Source: Welwitschia mirabilis (Eukaryota > Gnetophyta > Gnetopsida > Welwitschiales). Taken from it: DNA of 64,000 nt. The stretch is taken from assembly GCA_051453625.1 (NCBI GenBank), contig JBOZIK010000001.1, positions 175,293,212-175,357,211 on the forward strand. Direction: 5' to 3'. Both the position numbers and the translations under genes were made by a program. Below the pieces are notes generated by a model. It saw only the letters and a list, made by a program, of their open reading frames with translations, was not told the origin of the DNA and ran no database searches. Shown one piece after another: positions 23,191-34,800 of this stretch. Numbering within the stretch: position 1 is the stretch's first letter; every line of letters starts with the position of its first letter.

Positions 23191-25999
23191 CCAATTATTT
23201 CCCCATTTTTGATAATCTCCAAAACTTGATAAATTAGCTTAGTAAAAACACATTTAATCAATTAGATTAAGATATATAAATCCAATATAGAAAATCATAA
23301 AATTGTATTTTCTAATAGTATTAAAAGATCATATTTTAACCAGTTAAATAAACATGTAAAATAGAGACTAAGAAAGGCATATAAACATCTGATAATTCCA
23401 TTTAAGAAAATTAACAATTAATTAAGTAAAATGTGCTCATAGTAGTATGCTTATAAAACAATTAGATAATAGCATTTAAAAGTATCTAATAGGAACTGAT
23501 ATTAAAGGAAGAAATATGCTAATAGTAGAGATAACAAGAAAGTGTGCTAATAATAATGGAAATATTAAATCATAATAATGTATGTTAATAATCAAGAATG
23601 ATCATCAATTAATAATGATATCACTCAAGGAATTTAATCCATCATCTCATATTCAATAATTTCATGCTCAAATAGGATGTCCATGTTATAAATGATTTGT
23701 TTAAACTTATTTAACCTTGCTTCCTTCCCTTTTAAATAATAAATAAAAAAGAGTTAATCACTAAGTATAGAGTCACTGGTCTAGTATTTACCTTCTTCTT
23801 CTTCATCACTATCATTATCACTATCATGAGTGGTAAAGGATTGGATGATATAAGATGAGGAGGATGTAGGTGATAGCATGTGGCACTTCCTAGAAGGAGA
23901 TTAAGAAGTTTTACCAGAGCCCTCATAGGCCTATTTTCTCATATGTGAGTATGTTTAAGAAGTGATGAACATCTTAAAAAAGATAGCAATGGTATTCTCA
24001 ATAAAGGATGATGGTACTATAACAAGTGGTGGTATATGAATAGGCTTTGTATAAGATGGTGGTGGTGATGGAATACATGGTAGTGATGAATAATAAGAAG
24101 GTGATGATGGCTGTGAAGGAAGACATAATAGGTAGAAGATCAAAGGATAAATATCTAAACTCTCTAACTTTATCTCCTACTACTATCTTCATGAAGGGCC
24201 TCAAGCTTATTACTCTCCTTAAACTTATGCCTTCATGAGAGCCTGATGCTCTATTTGATACCTATGACTTATATCTTGAAGACTCTAAAGAACTACTATT
24301 AACTACTCTCCCCAAGTCATAACTTATGCCCTGTGGAGCTAAATGTACCTCTTCTTCTAATTTATCCTCTAATTCTATCAATGTGGGAGTCCCCATGGAT
24401 TCTGAACTACTTTCTAGAGCTTTGCATTAGCTAGCTATAAACCTATGCTTTTTTAAGCTTAATAAATTATGATAATTGTTTACAATCATCTTTGCAATTA
24501 TTGTTAATTTCTTCTTTAGAGATGATGAACTATGTGTAGATATATAGTATGATCTCTGAAATTGTGATGGCCTTCTACTTGTTCCCTCACTTGATATTAA
24601 TGAAACTTGCCATTTTTAACGAAATTCAGCCAAAGGTTTCTTTAGATGAATAAGGTTTACCTATGGCATTCATATGCTAGCATTACTAATAATCAAGCTA
24701 ATTAAATAAGGGTGATCAAAATTCTAACCCTTATAAAGCAAGGTAATAATATCCAATACATAGTACAAAGCCTAAATATATTTTAAACTAGTAAGTAAAT
24801 GGAACACAACAAAAGTCTACAATGGTTTGTAGCAATTGTAACTATTACTCATAACTATAATATTATAGAACATAATTAAGCTAAGTATAGATTCATATAA
24901 AATCATGTCTTTACATTTTATATTTTCATAAACATTTGTCTAAGGGTTTCCAAACAAAATATTACTTATAGTCTTCATGACACACTTATAAAACGTGAAG
25001 TAAAAATTTAGTTAAATGAATGAACATACATTTGAGGAAGCCTAAAATCATTAATGCTAAGAATTAAATATACAAAACTAGGAGTAAGATGTAATGAAGT
25101 GCCTTTGACTTGAGTTTAAAAAGCCCTTGTACTATTATCTATTTCATGGATATTTGCATAGAATTCTTTTACCACTAGATCTAGTATACTCTAATTTAAC
25201 TATATAATATATCCCATCTAAGCTAAGAGAAATATGCTAATAGCTTACCTTTCCATTGTTTTTGTAAACCAATGATTTTCTTCAAATATTGAGTTCCTTG
25301 TCCAAGTTTTATACCTTTTTACAGATGTCTTATTGTAAAACTGAGGTTCATATTAAGATCTCTATGATGTTGTTTCTTGTTCCTTACCTATTTACGTATC
25401 AGTAGAATTTCTTCTAATCAATTTTAAAATGTATATAGAAATCTAAAGAGAAATCAATTAAAATGTAAAGAAATAACTGAAAATGTATATTTGAGAGAAA
25501 AAAGAACACTTATTCTTATTTTCTATGAAGATATCTTTTAAATATAAGATGTTTTAGTAGATAAATATATGAAAATAATCCCTGAGAAGTGATTTGCGAT
25601 GGATACCTATTAAAGTAAAGACTTAAAAATGAGATTTAATGGTTTCTTTTACAAATAAAAAGGGTCAAAACCTAGGTTCTTAATGCATTTTTATTTCTGC
25701 AATAGTACTTAAAAGACATCTACCTGTTGACCTTCAAATGTATCTACAAATTCAAACACATATCCTCTAAAGATGTCTATAAATCTAAAAAATATCTATA
25801 ATAGATGTTTATAATTTAAGAGACATTGATCACAAGAATTCTAAAAGGTTCAAAAAAATCCACAACTAATATTACTATAATAAAACCACTTTAAAAAAGT
25901 AAAGTAACATGCACATAATTTAACTTTATTAACATCTAACTATAATTTCAACTTATACAATGACATGAAATGACATTAATGCTTAAATGATATTACATG
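23191..25999 (-). other. Long 3' region of element E
   Basis: About 2.8 kb between the RNase H end and the 3' LTR. Sireviruses often carry an extra envelope-like ORF here. Minus-strand coding-like text is visible at 24650-23730 but I cannot identify it. The rest is AT-rich, with GACATCT/GATGTCT motifs around 25700-25830 like those in the LTR. Confidence 0.4.
23990..24650 (-). pseudogene. Possible envelope-like 3' ORF relic of element E
   Basis: A minus-strand reading runs EEEVHLAPQGISYDLG, SSLESSRYKS, NRASGSHEGISLRRVI and RPFMKIVVGDKVREFRYLSF. The Ser/Glu-rich text with few stops contrasts with its surroundings. Only its position, after pol and before the LTR, suggests an envelope-like or accessory ORF. 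No signal peptide or fusion motif was seen. Confidence 0.25.
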
Positions 26000-26009
26000 A
26001 AAACTGACT

Positions 26010-26290
26010 TGCTTGAGTAAGGTATTCTCAAGTTCCTTTACAATCTTATAAACCTTTTACTACTTAATGGTTTTATGAATACATTGATAAGTTAATTATT
26101 AGTACTAATATATTTCATTATAATGTCTTTGTTTTGAATATGTTCTTTGAGAAAGTAATGCCTAATCTCAATATACTCGGTTTTTGAATGCTGTATTGAG
26201 TTTTTTAAGATATTGATAGTGAGTCCATGGCGTTCCTTTGTATGGCTTTACATTTGAATGATACAATATGGAATACCTATTATATTGCTA
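26010..26290 (-). pseudogene. Copia RNase H C-terminus, element E
   Basis: The minus-strand reading includes NSIQHSKTEYIEIRHYFLKE and STNNQLINVFIKPLSSKRF, the well-known end of copia pol (HSRTKHIEIRHHFLRD-type, then QLADIFTKPL-type). Only about 300 bases separate it from integrase text ending near 26490, so nearly all of the reverse transcriptase has been deleted. Confidence 0.85.
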
Positions 26291-26489
26291 CTAGAATAAC
26301 TTCTTTTTAGTCTAATCATGGTTAAACGATTATTTTTGTCTTTTTTCTCTTTATCCTCATTGTTAGATTCAACTTGAAGATGGCTAGATCGTTAATTAAT
26401 CTACATAAGAATATATTCATCTTATACATCAATAAAAGATGAATTAGTATATTTACTTTAACATTTATAGCTTCCTCAACTACTTAGGC

Positions 26490-27240
26490 TCTATTGTTGT
26501 ACACCTTATATGCTTTATTGATCATCAAATATCGCAAACAAAATTCCATCATAAACTTTTTAATTAAATGTTCTTTACATACCCTTTTTATTTAAAATAA
26601 AGCACTTTGATCCAAGGATGTAAAGGTAGCTTATGAATGGTTTCTTACTAGATTATAACTCATAAGAAGTTTTAGAGGTTAACTATCTTACTAGAACTCA
26701 GTTTGAAATGTAGCATGCTATGGTGATGGCTTTTACTCAAAAGTGATAAGATACCTATTTATCATGCATCATTATTCTAGCCATTTCATTAAGAACTCTA
26801 TTATTTCTTTCTTTCACTCCATTTGTTAGGGGGTTCTTGGTGTAAAGAATTGATGGAGAATGTTAAACTATTCACAAAACTCTCTAAACCTTGAATTTTT
26901 GAATTTTATACCATTGTTACCTCTTATCATTTTAATCTTTTATTCTTTTTAATTATATAAACTGATACATAGCTTAAAGAAAACATTAAATGCCTTATCC
27001 TTATATGTAAGGAAGGATACCCATGTAAAATAAGAATAATCAACAACAAATAGTTAGATAATTCCTTTTCCTTTCAAGACTCTCTATAGATGAAGAACCA
27101 ATAATATCAAAGTGTAAAACACTTTAAGGACATCTAGTTAAGATATTATTTTTTTATTGAATCTTATCCTTGTCTGCTTCCTTTTCTGGCATGCTTGAGA
27201 AACTTGATTATCAATGATTTTTAATTTAAAAGGTTCTCTT
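26490..27240 (-). pseudogene. Copia integrase, element E
   Basis: Minus-strand blocks: VSQACQKRKQTRIRFNKK (pre-integrase; family CxACQxGKQTRxSFK), VLHFDIIGSSSIESL (first catalytic Asp block), KRNYLTI..., then a decayed second catalytic Asp block and a PNKWSERK block near 26800 corresponding to the family PQQNGVVERK. It would insert the cDNA into chromosomes; several frame changes and stops break it. The N-terminal edge is cut by the solo LTR at 27242. Confidence 0.8.
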
Positions 27241-27241
27241 A

Positions 27242-28902
27242 TGTTAGTAAATCTAGTTTTGATGATTTTACTTGTTAAAGATTTTGTTTCATTATGTATA
27301 TATGTCATTTCAAAGAGAATTAGATTATGATCAACATAAGTAAATGTCAAAACTTTAAGATCATATCGCATGAAAAGCTCAAAATTGAAAATGCAAAATT
27401 AGTTATTTGAAGAAATCTATAAAGTGGAAGATGTCTATGATAAAGATGTCTAGATCTTGAATATTTATATGGTAAAGACATTTATAACTTAAAGGTATCT
27501 ATGATATACCAACATTCTAGTCATAGGTTAAACATGACTATCTTATCAAATATGACTATCTTAAAAGTTGTACCTAATACTAATGAAAGACATTTACATG
27601 TTTAAAGATGTCTATGCTAAACTAAAATAGGTAATAGAGTCAGTTGATATCTTGATGAATATTTTATGTTTCAAATAAGCTATCAACTTTTTTATTGTGG
27701 ATTCATGATCACAAAGGATTAAAGATAATATAGATTATGTTTCATCAAGGTCTAGATAAGTTCATTGAAAATATTTACTAGGTAAAAACCTCTAGCTATT
27801 AGTAGATGTCCACAATTTTGAAGATGCCTTGCATCAAAGTTCATGTTGATTAAAAATAAAGATGTTCACCTAACATATACACATTCCTATCCATTTCATT
27901 ATTCTTACAAAGTTTAAATGACTACTATTTAAGATTAAACAACTAGTTTCTTTCAATAGTATAAAGGCACAGTCATGAAATAAACAAAACACTTCTACAA
28001 AATATAACAAATGAATGTAACTCCAATAAAAAATATACAAGTAATTAGAACTACTTATGAAAAATCAAAGTTATCATTTATAAAGTATCTTATAATGTTT
28101 ACATCATTTGTTCTTAGATAATACATTGTTACATCATTCTTTTACATTCATGATGATGATAATAATAAGGAACTCAAGCTCTTCTTTAAAGACATATCAT
28201 TTAAGCTTGTTTTTGTATTATACTTATTAGTTCTTACATTATTGGACTATTTTATTTTTGAATATTACCATATATTTCATTATTATATCATCAAATTCAT
28301 TATAAGGTAATCCTTATACAGGTATGCATTAAGGTTGTACCTATGGATACTTGCATTAGTGTAAGATTTATAATGAGTAAAAACCACTATTTTCCTAAGG
28401 AAAATAGAGTGTTTCCTTAGTACGAGACTTTCTCATTATTATAAGGTTTATGGTGCACCAAAAAACACTAGAAAACCATCATTCCCCTTAAGAAAATAAA
28501 GTGTTGCTTTGTGAGGAGACTCTCTTTGTTGTGAGGTTGGTGGTTCATCAAGAAATTACTATTTTCCTAAGGGGAAGAGAGTGCTAGCTTGCAAGGAGCC
28601 TCTCATTGTTCTAAGATTAGTAGTACACCAGAAAACCACTATTTCCCTAAGGATAAGAAAGTACTACTTTACAAGGAGACTTTTGTTATTATAAGGTTGA
28701 TGGTATGCTAAAAGACCACTATTTCTTATAGGTTAGGAATATCTAGAGATGTGGAAGAAAGCTACCTTCTATGTGTAGACATACCTAGGTTAAAGAGCCA
28801 TGTTATCTCAATAAGGTATTTATTATTTTATGTTTTTAATTTTATTATTTGTGAATTTTTTATTTGGTATAACTAATTCATCCTTCCCTTTTGAGTTCAA
28901 TG
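27242..28902 (+). repeat. Solo LTR of the E family, opposite orientation, nested in element E
   Basis: The plus strand here matches the minus strand of the E LTRs throughout. TAAATCTAGTTTTGATGATT (27248) matches the E LTR start; ACATTGTTACATCATTCTTT near 28130, the CATGATC...AAAGGATTAAAGAT block near 27705 and CTAATTCATCCTTCCC near 28873 match in order. Length 1661 against 1470 is explained by an internal expansion (28375-28735). No internal element sequence accompanies it, so LTR-LTR recombination probably removed it. Confidence 0.8.
28375..28735 (+). repeat. ~80-bp tandem array inside the solo LTR
   Basis: About four to five units share CCACTATTTxCCTAAGG, a GAGAGTGCTxxxTTGCAAGGAG part and a TCTCATTGTT part. 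Unit starts near 28384, 28476, 28555, 28637 and 28716 give spacings of 79-92. The two flanking LTRs of E have one copy each (near 21895-21985 and 31405-31495), so this is a local amplification. Confidence 0.85.
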
Positions 28903-29450
28903 ATCCTTATCCTACCATTTATTTTGTAGATAAGATTTTGAGTAAGTTCTTTTTTACATGTCCAAGAATTCTATGTCATAGCCCTATTTCAGTTGTTATG
29001 CTTAGTAAGTTCCATTGTTAAAAATATCTTATATGGTAATAATATAAACATTTAATGTCCTCATATATACTAGCAAATAAAACTTTTGTTAAATTTTATT
29101 ATTTAATGACACAACCATTTTTTGTAAAATTAATAGAAAAATTTGCATCACATACTTGATTAACACTTAATAGATTAAGTTGCAAACCTTCAATAAATAA
29201 CACATCTTTTACTTCTAGTAGGTTACCTCCTCTAATGATTCCTATAGCTTTGATAGGTTCTTCTATGATATCTTCAAAGCTTATCACTCATTTATCTTAT
29301 TTCATCAAGATAATAAATCCAGAGTTTTCTTCAATCATGTGTCTTAAGCATCCATTGTTAACATACCCAGCATGTTTCTTTATTTCCATTAATGTAATAT
29401 ATCCTAAAACTATTAGTTTTGATTTTGGAATTCATAATTTCCTTTTTTAA
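28903..29450 (-). pseudogene. Copia protease and start of pre-integrase, element E
   Basis: The minus-strand reading includes NNGCLRHMIEENSGF (29300-29370; family DSGCSRHMTGD, catalytic Asp-Ser changed to Asn-Asn), then ISFEDIIEEPIKAIGIIRGG and VKDVLFIEGLQLNLLSVNQV, the sirevirus-type VLLVEGLKHNLLSISQLC block. Active-site loss makes it nonfunctional. Pol continues beyond the solo LTR at 27240. Confidence 0.85.
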
Positions 29451-29479
29451 CCCTACACAAAATGTTGTACCATGCATTT

Positions 29480-31158
29480 AGCCTTCTTGGAATTATTAGT
29501 ATAATATCCATTTTTGAATTTTATTAGGCAATTATATTGATAATGATCTCTATTATGGCAATAATAGTAGATAATATTATTTGTAAACACTAAATGCTCA
29601 TACCTTGGCTTGTAATTCTATTTGTTAAACAAAGAGGCTAAAGTGCTAATGGATGCTTTATTTTATTTCAAACCACTTTTGTCATTTGGATTTTTACATT
29701 ACTCAATCATAATGTTTAATATCTCCTTTTCTTATGTAAATTTCTCATTGATTTTATTTTAGTCCAAGAGTTCCTATTTCACCTTCTTCAATTCACTTGT
29801 TAGTATACTAATCTCATCTTTAAGATCTAAGTTTTTGGATGATAATTCATTGCAAGAATTCTTTTCTTCTTTGTAAGCTAATTCATGAGTATGAAGCAAT
29901 TTTTTCATCTTACTACATACCTTTTGTAATTTATAAAATTCTTCAAAAATTAAGTCATACCTTTCTTGAAAATCCACATTTATTTCATCTTTACTTTCTA
30001 ATTCATACTTTTCTTTTCCCTCATCATTTTCCTCTTGGATGTGTACAATGACCATATAAAAAGGATGAGCTTTTTTATCTTCAGATGTTTTTACATCTGT
30101 TGGATCTTCATCATCATTCCATTGTATGAAGAAAGATCTTCTTTTTTTTATCTCTTAATTTTATGCCTTTTCTTGCATTTTATTAGAACTAGGAAATTCT
30201 AAGGCTATGTATTCTCATCCTTTACAAACCCAACATTCTAACTTAGAAACATCAAATTTAGAAGAAAGTGAAGTATTACTAGAATTCTTACCTTTAAACC
30301 TATTTCTTCCTTAAAATATAGATGATTTTATAGAGTCCTTCTTTTTTTGTTGTATTTATGTGAAAGAAGTTTTTTTTAATCTCCTTATGATGAAAGTAAG
30401 TTCTCCATATAAATCATCATAATAGTTATTTCCTTTTGGTTCTCATTTTATCTTTTATTTGAAACTTTGTCTTATGCTTTCACTAGCTTTAAGACCAATG
30501 GAATTTTCTTTTAAGATTCCATCTTAAATGAGAATTATTTTTTAGGCTATTAATGCACTTATTAGTTCTTCTATATTCAGAGAGTTGAAATCTCTTCATT
30601 TCTGCATGGTTGTTATCTTGGACTTGTATTCATGAGTTAAAAATCTAACAACTTTTTTATTACGTTGGCCTTTGGAATACTTTTTATAATGTCATATATA
30701 TCATTTATAATGTTAAAAAATCTTGTAAATTACACATGACTTCTTTCACCATTATCCATTTTGAGATTTTTAAACTAGTTCATATATGCAAGAAGCTTTG
30801 ATTGCATGAAAACTAAAATTACTTTATACATCCCTATTAGAATGTTTCATATATCTTATGTCATTTTATAACCAACTATTTTATTGAATTCTTCCATTAT
30901 AAGAGTTGAATAAAGAACATTTTTAGCTTTGAAGTCATACATGAAGGTGGCCTTTTATTTATCTTCCTAATTTTTTCATAGCTTAACCTATATGATGGTG
31001 TTCCCTATAGAATATGTTATGGTTTTTGTATGTTTTATGTATCTTTCTTGTATACTTTGCCAAACCTAAAATTCACAAGGCTATAATTACATCTGCATCC
31101 TCATCTTCCAATAGGAATAGTTAGTTCCATCAAAGAGTGGAGGCCTGACAAATGGCAT
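29480..31158 (-). pseudogene. Copia gag, element E
   Basis: It begins at ATG 31158 with MPFVRPPLFDGTNYSYWKMR, the copia gag signature, 40 bases after the primer site. Further blocks TFMYDFKAKNVLYSTL and EEFNKIV follow. The zinc knuckle at about 29575-29530 reads YYYCHNRDHYQYNC, so the first Cys of CX2CX4HX4C has become Tyr. Before it, a 93-codon open stretch (30055-29774) is rich in Glu and Lys (KDEINVDFQERYDLIFEEF, LDLKDEISILTSELKKVK) and is a predicted coiled coil, as in sirevirus gag. Confidence 0.82.
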
Positions 31159-31197
31159 CCTTTCTATAGTTTACTCAAGAAAGTTACTTCTTTTTAT

Positions 31198-31217
31198 GAG
31201 TACCCACTCTAATACAC
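31198..31217 (-). other. Primer-binding site of element E
   Basis: The minus strand reads GTGTATTAGAGTGGGTACTC, compared with TGGTATCAGAGCGGGTACTC in related elements (initiator tRNA-Met complement). It lies eight bases beyond the expected position after the LTR end, so a short insertion may separate them. Confidence 0.65.
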
Positions 31218-31225
31218 TTTAGAAT

Positions 31226-32695
31226 TGTTGAAATCAGAGGAAAGGGATGAATGAGTTTTATCAAATAAAATTTTTTATCAAAAATAGATTCCTAAACTAT
31301 ATAATGAACATCGTACTAAGCTAATATGGTTTCCCAACTTGGGTATATTTATACATAAAGGGTAGCTTTGTCTCACACTTCTGGGTATTCTTAACCTATA
31401 AAGAATAGTGGTTTCATTGAGTACCACCAATATTTTATACAATATGAAAGTCTCCTAATAATGCAAAACTCTCTTTCCCTTAAGGATAATCAATAATATA
31501 ATACCACAAACGTGAACACAAGTACAATCACAATGTGGGATGCTCTTTGCAAGATAGTAATCTCTACCCCTTAGAGAAATTAATAATGTAAGAATAGAAG
31601 TAATCATAGGCACTCACAAAGCATATCCATATAAGGGTTAATTTATAATATGAAACCCTATTAAGGGACCCTTAAGATTTAATAATATAAGAATGGATTG
31701 TATGAGAGTATTCAAGAATAAGATAGTCTAATAATATAATATTCAATAAATAAATTTAATAACATGTCTAATTAATGTATCTTTAAAAAATAGATTAGTT
31801 TTCTTTTTGTTGTCATCATCATAAGTGCTAAATAATGATGCAACAATGTAGGATTTAATGAATAGAACAAGTAGTTACTTATAGATTCCTTGCATATGAT
31901 AGCTTAATGCTTTGCAAGTAGATTTAATTACCCCTGTATTCATTTCTTATGTTCTAAATTTAATCATTAGATTTTAAAATCCTTAAGATATATTTATTAC
32001 ATCATGCCTTTATAGTAATTAAAGAGTTTATAGCTATCTGATTTATGAGATGAGACCTTTGAACTTTTTAATCATCATTTAATGGATGGAAATAGCTAAG
32101 CACCAAGCATACGTATTCTATTTTATTTAACATGAACCTTTATCAAAGATGTCTTTAAAATTGTAGATGTCTACTAATATCTCCCACATGGTAGACATCT
32201 TCAGTTATGTTGCCCAAACATTGATGAAACTTTCATTGTAAGATCTTTAGCCCTTTGTAATCATGAATTTATGATGAAAATCTTAATAGGATTTCTAGAA
32301 AGTAAGTAGTTTTTTAAAGTACAAATTTACCTAGTTACCTATTCTAGTTTAGTATAGACATTTTGAAACATGTAGACATATTCTATGTGTTTCAAATCCA
32401 TCTTTTAATATAGTTGTGTTCATTAAGATAGCCATTTTCAACTTTAGATTTAAAAGTTAATTCATCATAGATGTCTTTAAAGCTGTAGACTTCTTCATCA
32501 TAGATGCTTTCATAATGTAGATGTGTTCAATTAATTGATTTGACATTTTTAATTCTAAGTTGAACTTTTTAAGAGATATCATCTTAAAGGTTTGACATCG
32601 ACTTAACCTTTTCATGATTGAATTTTCTTTACATTAATCTATCTATACAATAGCATAAAATATTTGACAAATGAAATCATCAAAACTAGATTTCA
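31226..32695 (-). repeat. 5' LTR of element E
   Basis: Plus-strand edges TGTTGAAATC and TAGATTTCA give the TG...CA LTR ends on both strands. About 1470 bases, collinear with 21716-23190. Confidence 0.88.
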
Positions 32696-33419
32696 AAAAC
32701 ATGAGAAAAACCATGAAAACTAGTTATAAGAAAGACCTCAAGATAAGCCAAAAAAACTCTAGAAGTAACTTCAAATTAAATCAACCTAAATGAACTTCAA
32801 AAGAATATCTTCAGCCATAATGTCTAAATACATTTTCTTGTATTATTTAATCTCCTAATTCTAATAGAGTTAATTTTAAGCTAATAATTCTTTAGCATCT
32901 CTGACATTTTTATAGTTTAGAGTCTAAGGATCCTTACTTACATATTAAGAAGTTTAAGTGTGTTATCTTTACAATTCCTTATGAACCCAATGCATCCAAT
33001 GCACTTAGATTGACTTTATTATCTTTTTCTTTTAAATAGAAGAAAAAATATAATTTTACATCTTAATACCTACATTTGTTACTGCTTGAGATAAACTTAA
33101 TTAAGTTTCCATTAGAAAATTCTTTTCTAGTTATAAGACCAATGCCATTAGATAAAAGATCAAGAACTTCCAAAAAGAGAATAATAAAACTTTCTCCTAC
33201 ATCGTAGAACAATTTAAAGATCTATTTCTTAAATTTTCATAATATATTTTTTAGCACAAATGAGTCTTAAGTTTCTTTTATAAAGGAATTTCATTTAACC
33301 ATAAGTAACTTGTGGAGATGATGTGTAGATGAATCTTTCTAAAACTAATAGTTGATAAAGCTTAAGAATTCATGAGATTATGCCTAAATATTCTAAGAAT
33401 TGTAAGAAATATAATAATA
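32696..33419 (+). other. X-B leader and N-terminal gag region, resumed after element E
   Basis: Continues X-B. There is no counterpart in X-A, which is truncated here. No convincing protein reading; AT-rich with stops in all frames. Confidence 0.4.
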
Positions 33420-34250
33420 TAATAAGATTACAACAACATGTTAGGTCTATTATTATCTTCAAAAATCCTAAAAACAATGAAGTTAACTAAACATTAAAAG
33501 AACTTTCTAAGATAATTAAGACCATTAGTACAAACCTGATCCCATGAATCATCACTTTGTTATAATAATTGTTTTGTAGATACTCATGAGACCTTAGATT
33601 TTCCATCCATATTCATATTTCAAGGTGTAGTGAAAGAACAAATTAATAATATAGAATAATAAGCACAAAACAAAGGAGTAAATAATCCCTTCTCAAATAC
33701 ATGTAGCTCTAGATGGAGTAATTACCTAAACTTCTTATTAAAATAAAATAATCCTATCAAAGCATTAACTAATCAACCAAAGAGTTTTAATCTTTCCTTT
33801 ACTTTAAACTCTTTTAGAGGTTATAATTCCATAAGTTCATATAAGCTCAACATCTTATTAATACCTTATAGTAATAATTTAATAAACAAACCTCTTCCAC
33901 ATTGTAAAAATTAGAGTAAGCTATGCAATAACTAAGCCAAACCACGACACATATTCTTACATCACTCAACTGATGCAAGAAGGATAAGCTTCCTGCTATA
34001 TTTAAGCCTAGCTATTTTAGTTGTAAGTTGATGAAAGATGCATAAATCAAGAAAACTAGGGTATACATTTGAGAAATGAAAAAGAAATTAGTAAAAATAT
34101 AAAAGAGAAATAACCCCAAGAAGAAGAAGTACAACAAAGTAATCCTAAAAGTAAGAAAGAGATAGGGAAGGGACATGAAGTAAAAGACATTGTTTGAACT
34201 TATAAAAAGCCCTAATACTTGCCTTAATAACTTAGAAAAAAATAAATTTG
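33420..34250 (+). pseudogene. Gag relic, X-B
   Basis: Collinear with X-A 13150-13950. TGAGACCTTAGATTTTCC encodes the ETLDFP block of the Tat/Athila gag, followed by a frame with GVVKEQINNIE-like text. Knuckle residues are lost. The downstream K-rich linker leads into protease. Confidence 0.55.
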
Positions 34251-34279
34251 ATTAAGAATCAATAATAAGAACTAGAAAT

Positions 34280-34800
34280 TTTTAAGAAAGTAAAGATTGA
34301 TATCCCTCTTTTAGAAGCTATTAAGTAAGTACCTTCCTATACTAAATTCTTGAAATATCTATGCTCTGTTAAAATAAGGATGAATGTGAAAAGTAAAGAA
34401 TTATTTCTTAACAAAATAGTGCCATCATTTAAAAATCAAATACTCCTAAAATATAAATACTTTAGATGACATCTTATATTCATCACCCTTGGAAATGCAA
34501 ACTCTCAACAAGTCTTATTACATGTTTAAGATAGTGCTATTATCTTACCCTAAAATCTAATTATAATTACCTAATAACTCTTTAAAAGCACCTTTTCATA
34601 AAGTATAAGATATAATTATTCAAGTATAAAATTACTACTTTTTTGTGAACTTTGTAGTTTTGGAGTAAAAGAGATTAGAAGTCATACCATTTCAATTACC
34701 TTGTAAAGATATATTCTTGCTACTTCTAATGCTCTTATTATTATAAATATTTTATTTAATAACATAATTATTGAATTCAATATATTTAATACTGTAAAGC
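34280..34800 (+). pseudogene. Protease relic, X-B
   Basis: Aligns with X-A 14010-14560. The active-site block is reduced to DSAIILP after QQVLLHV (about 34506-34550) and the catalytic Asp-Leu-Gly context is gone. More decayed than the X-A copy. Confidence 0.6.

Larger units (their letters stand above)
21716..32695 (-). mobile_element. Element E: sirevirus-like Ty1/copia retrotransposon
   Basis: Two LTRs of about 1.47 kb (21716-23190 and 31226-32695) enclose an 8-kb interior read on the minus strand: primer site, gag with coiled coil and zinc knuckle, protease, integrase, an RNase H end, and a long 3' region. Most of the reverse transcriptase is missing. A solo LTR of the same family sits between pre-integrase and integrase in the opposite orientation. 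It is inserted in the X-B leader. A clean target-site duplication could not be confirmed (GAAAA on the left, AAAAC on the right). Confidence 0.85.

Noticed and set aside
23955-24238. Pro/Ser-rich small ORFs on both strands
   Set aside because: Overlapping frames of a GGTGATGATGG-like low-complexity stretch; only the minus-strand reading through 24650-23990 is kept, at low confidence.
21700-32710. Perfect target-site duplication for element E
   Set aside because: The flanks (GAAAA and AAAAC) agree only in A runs, too little to claim.
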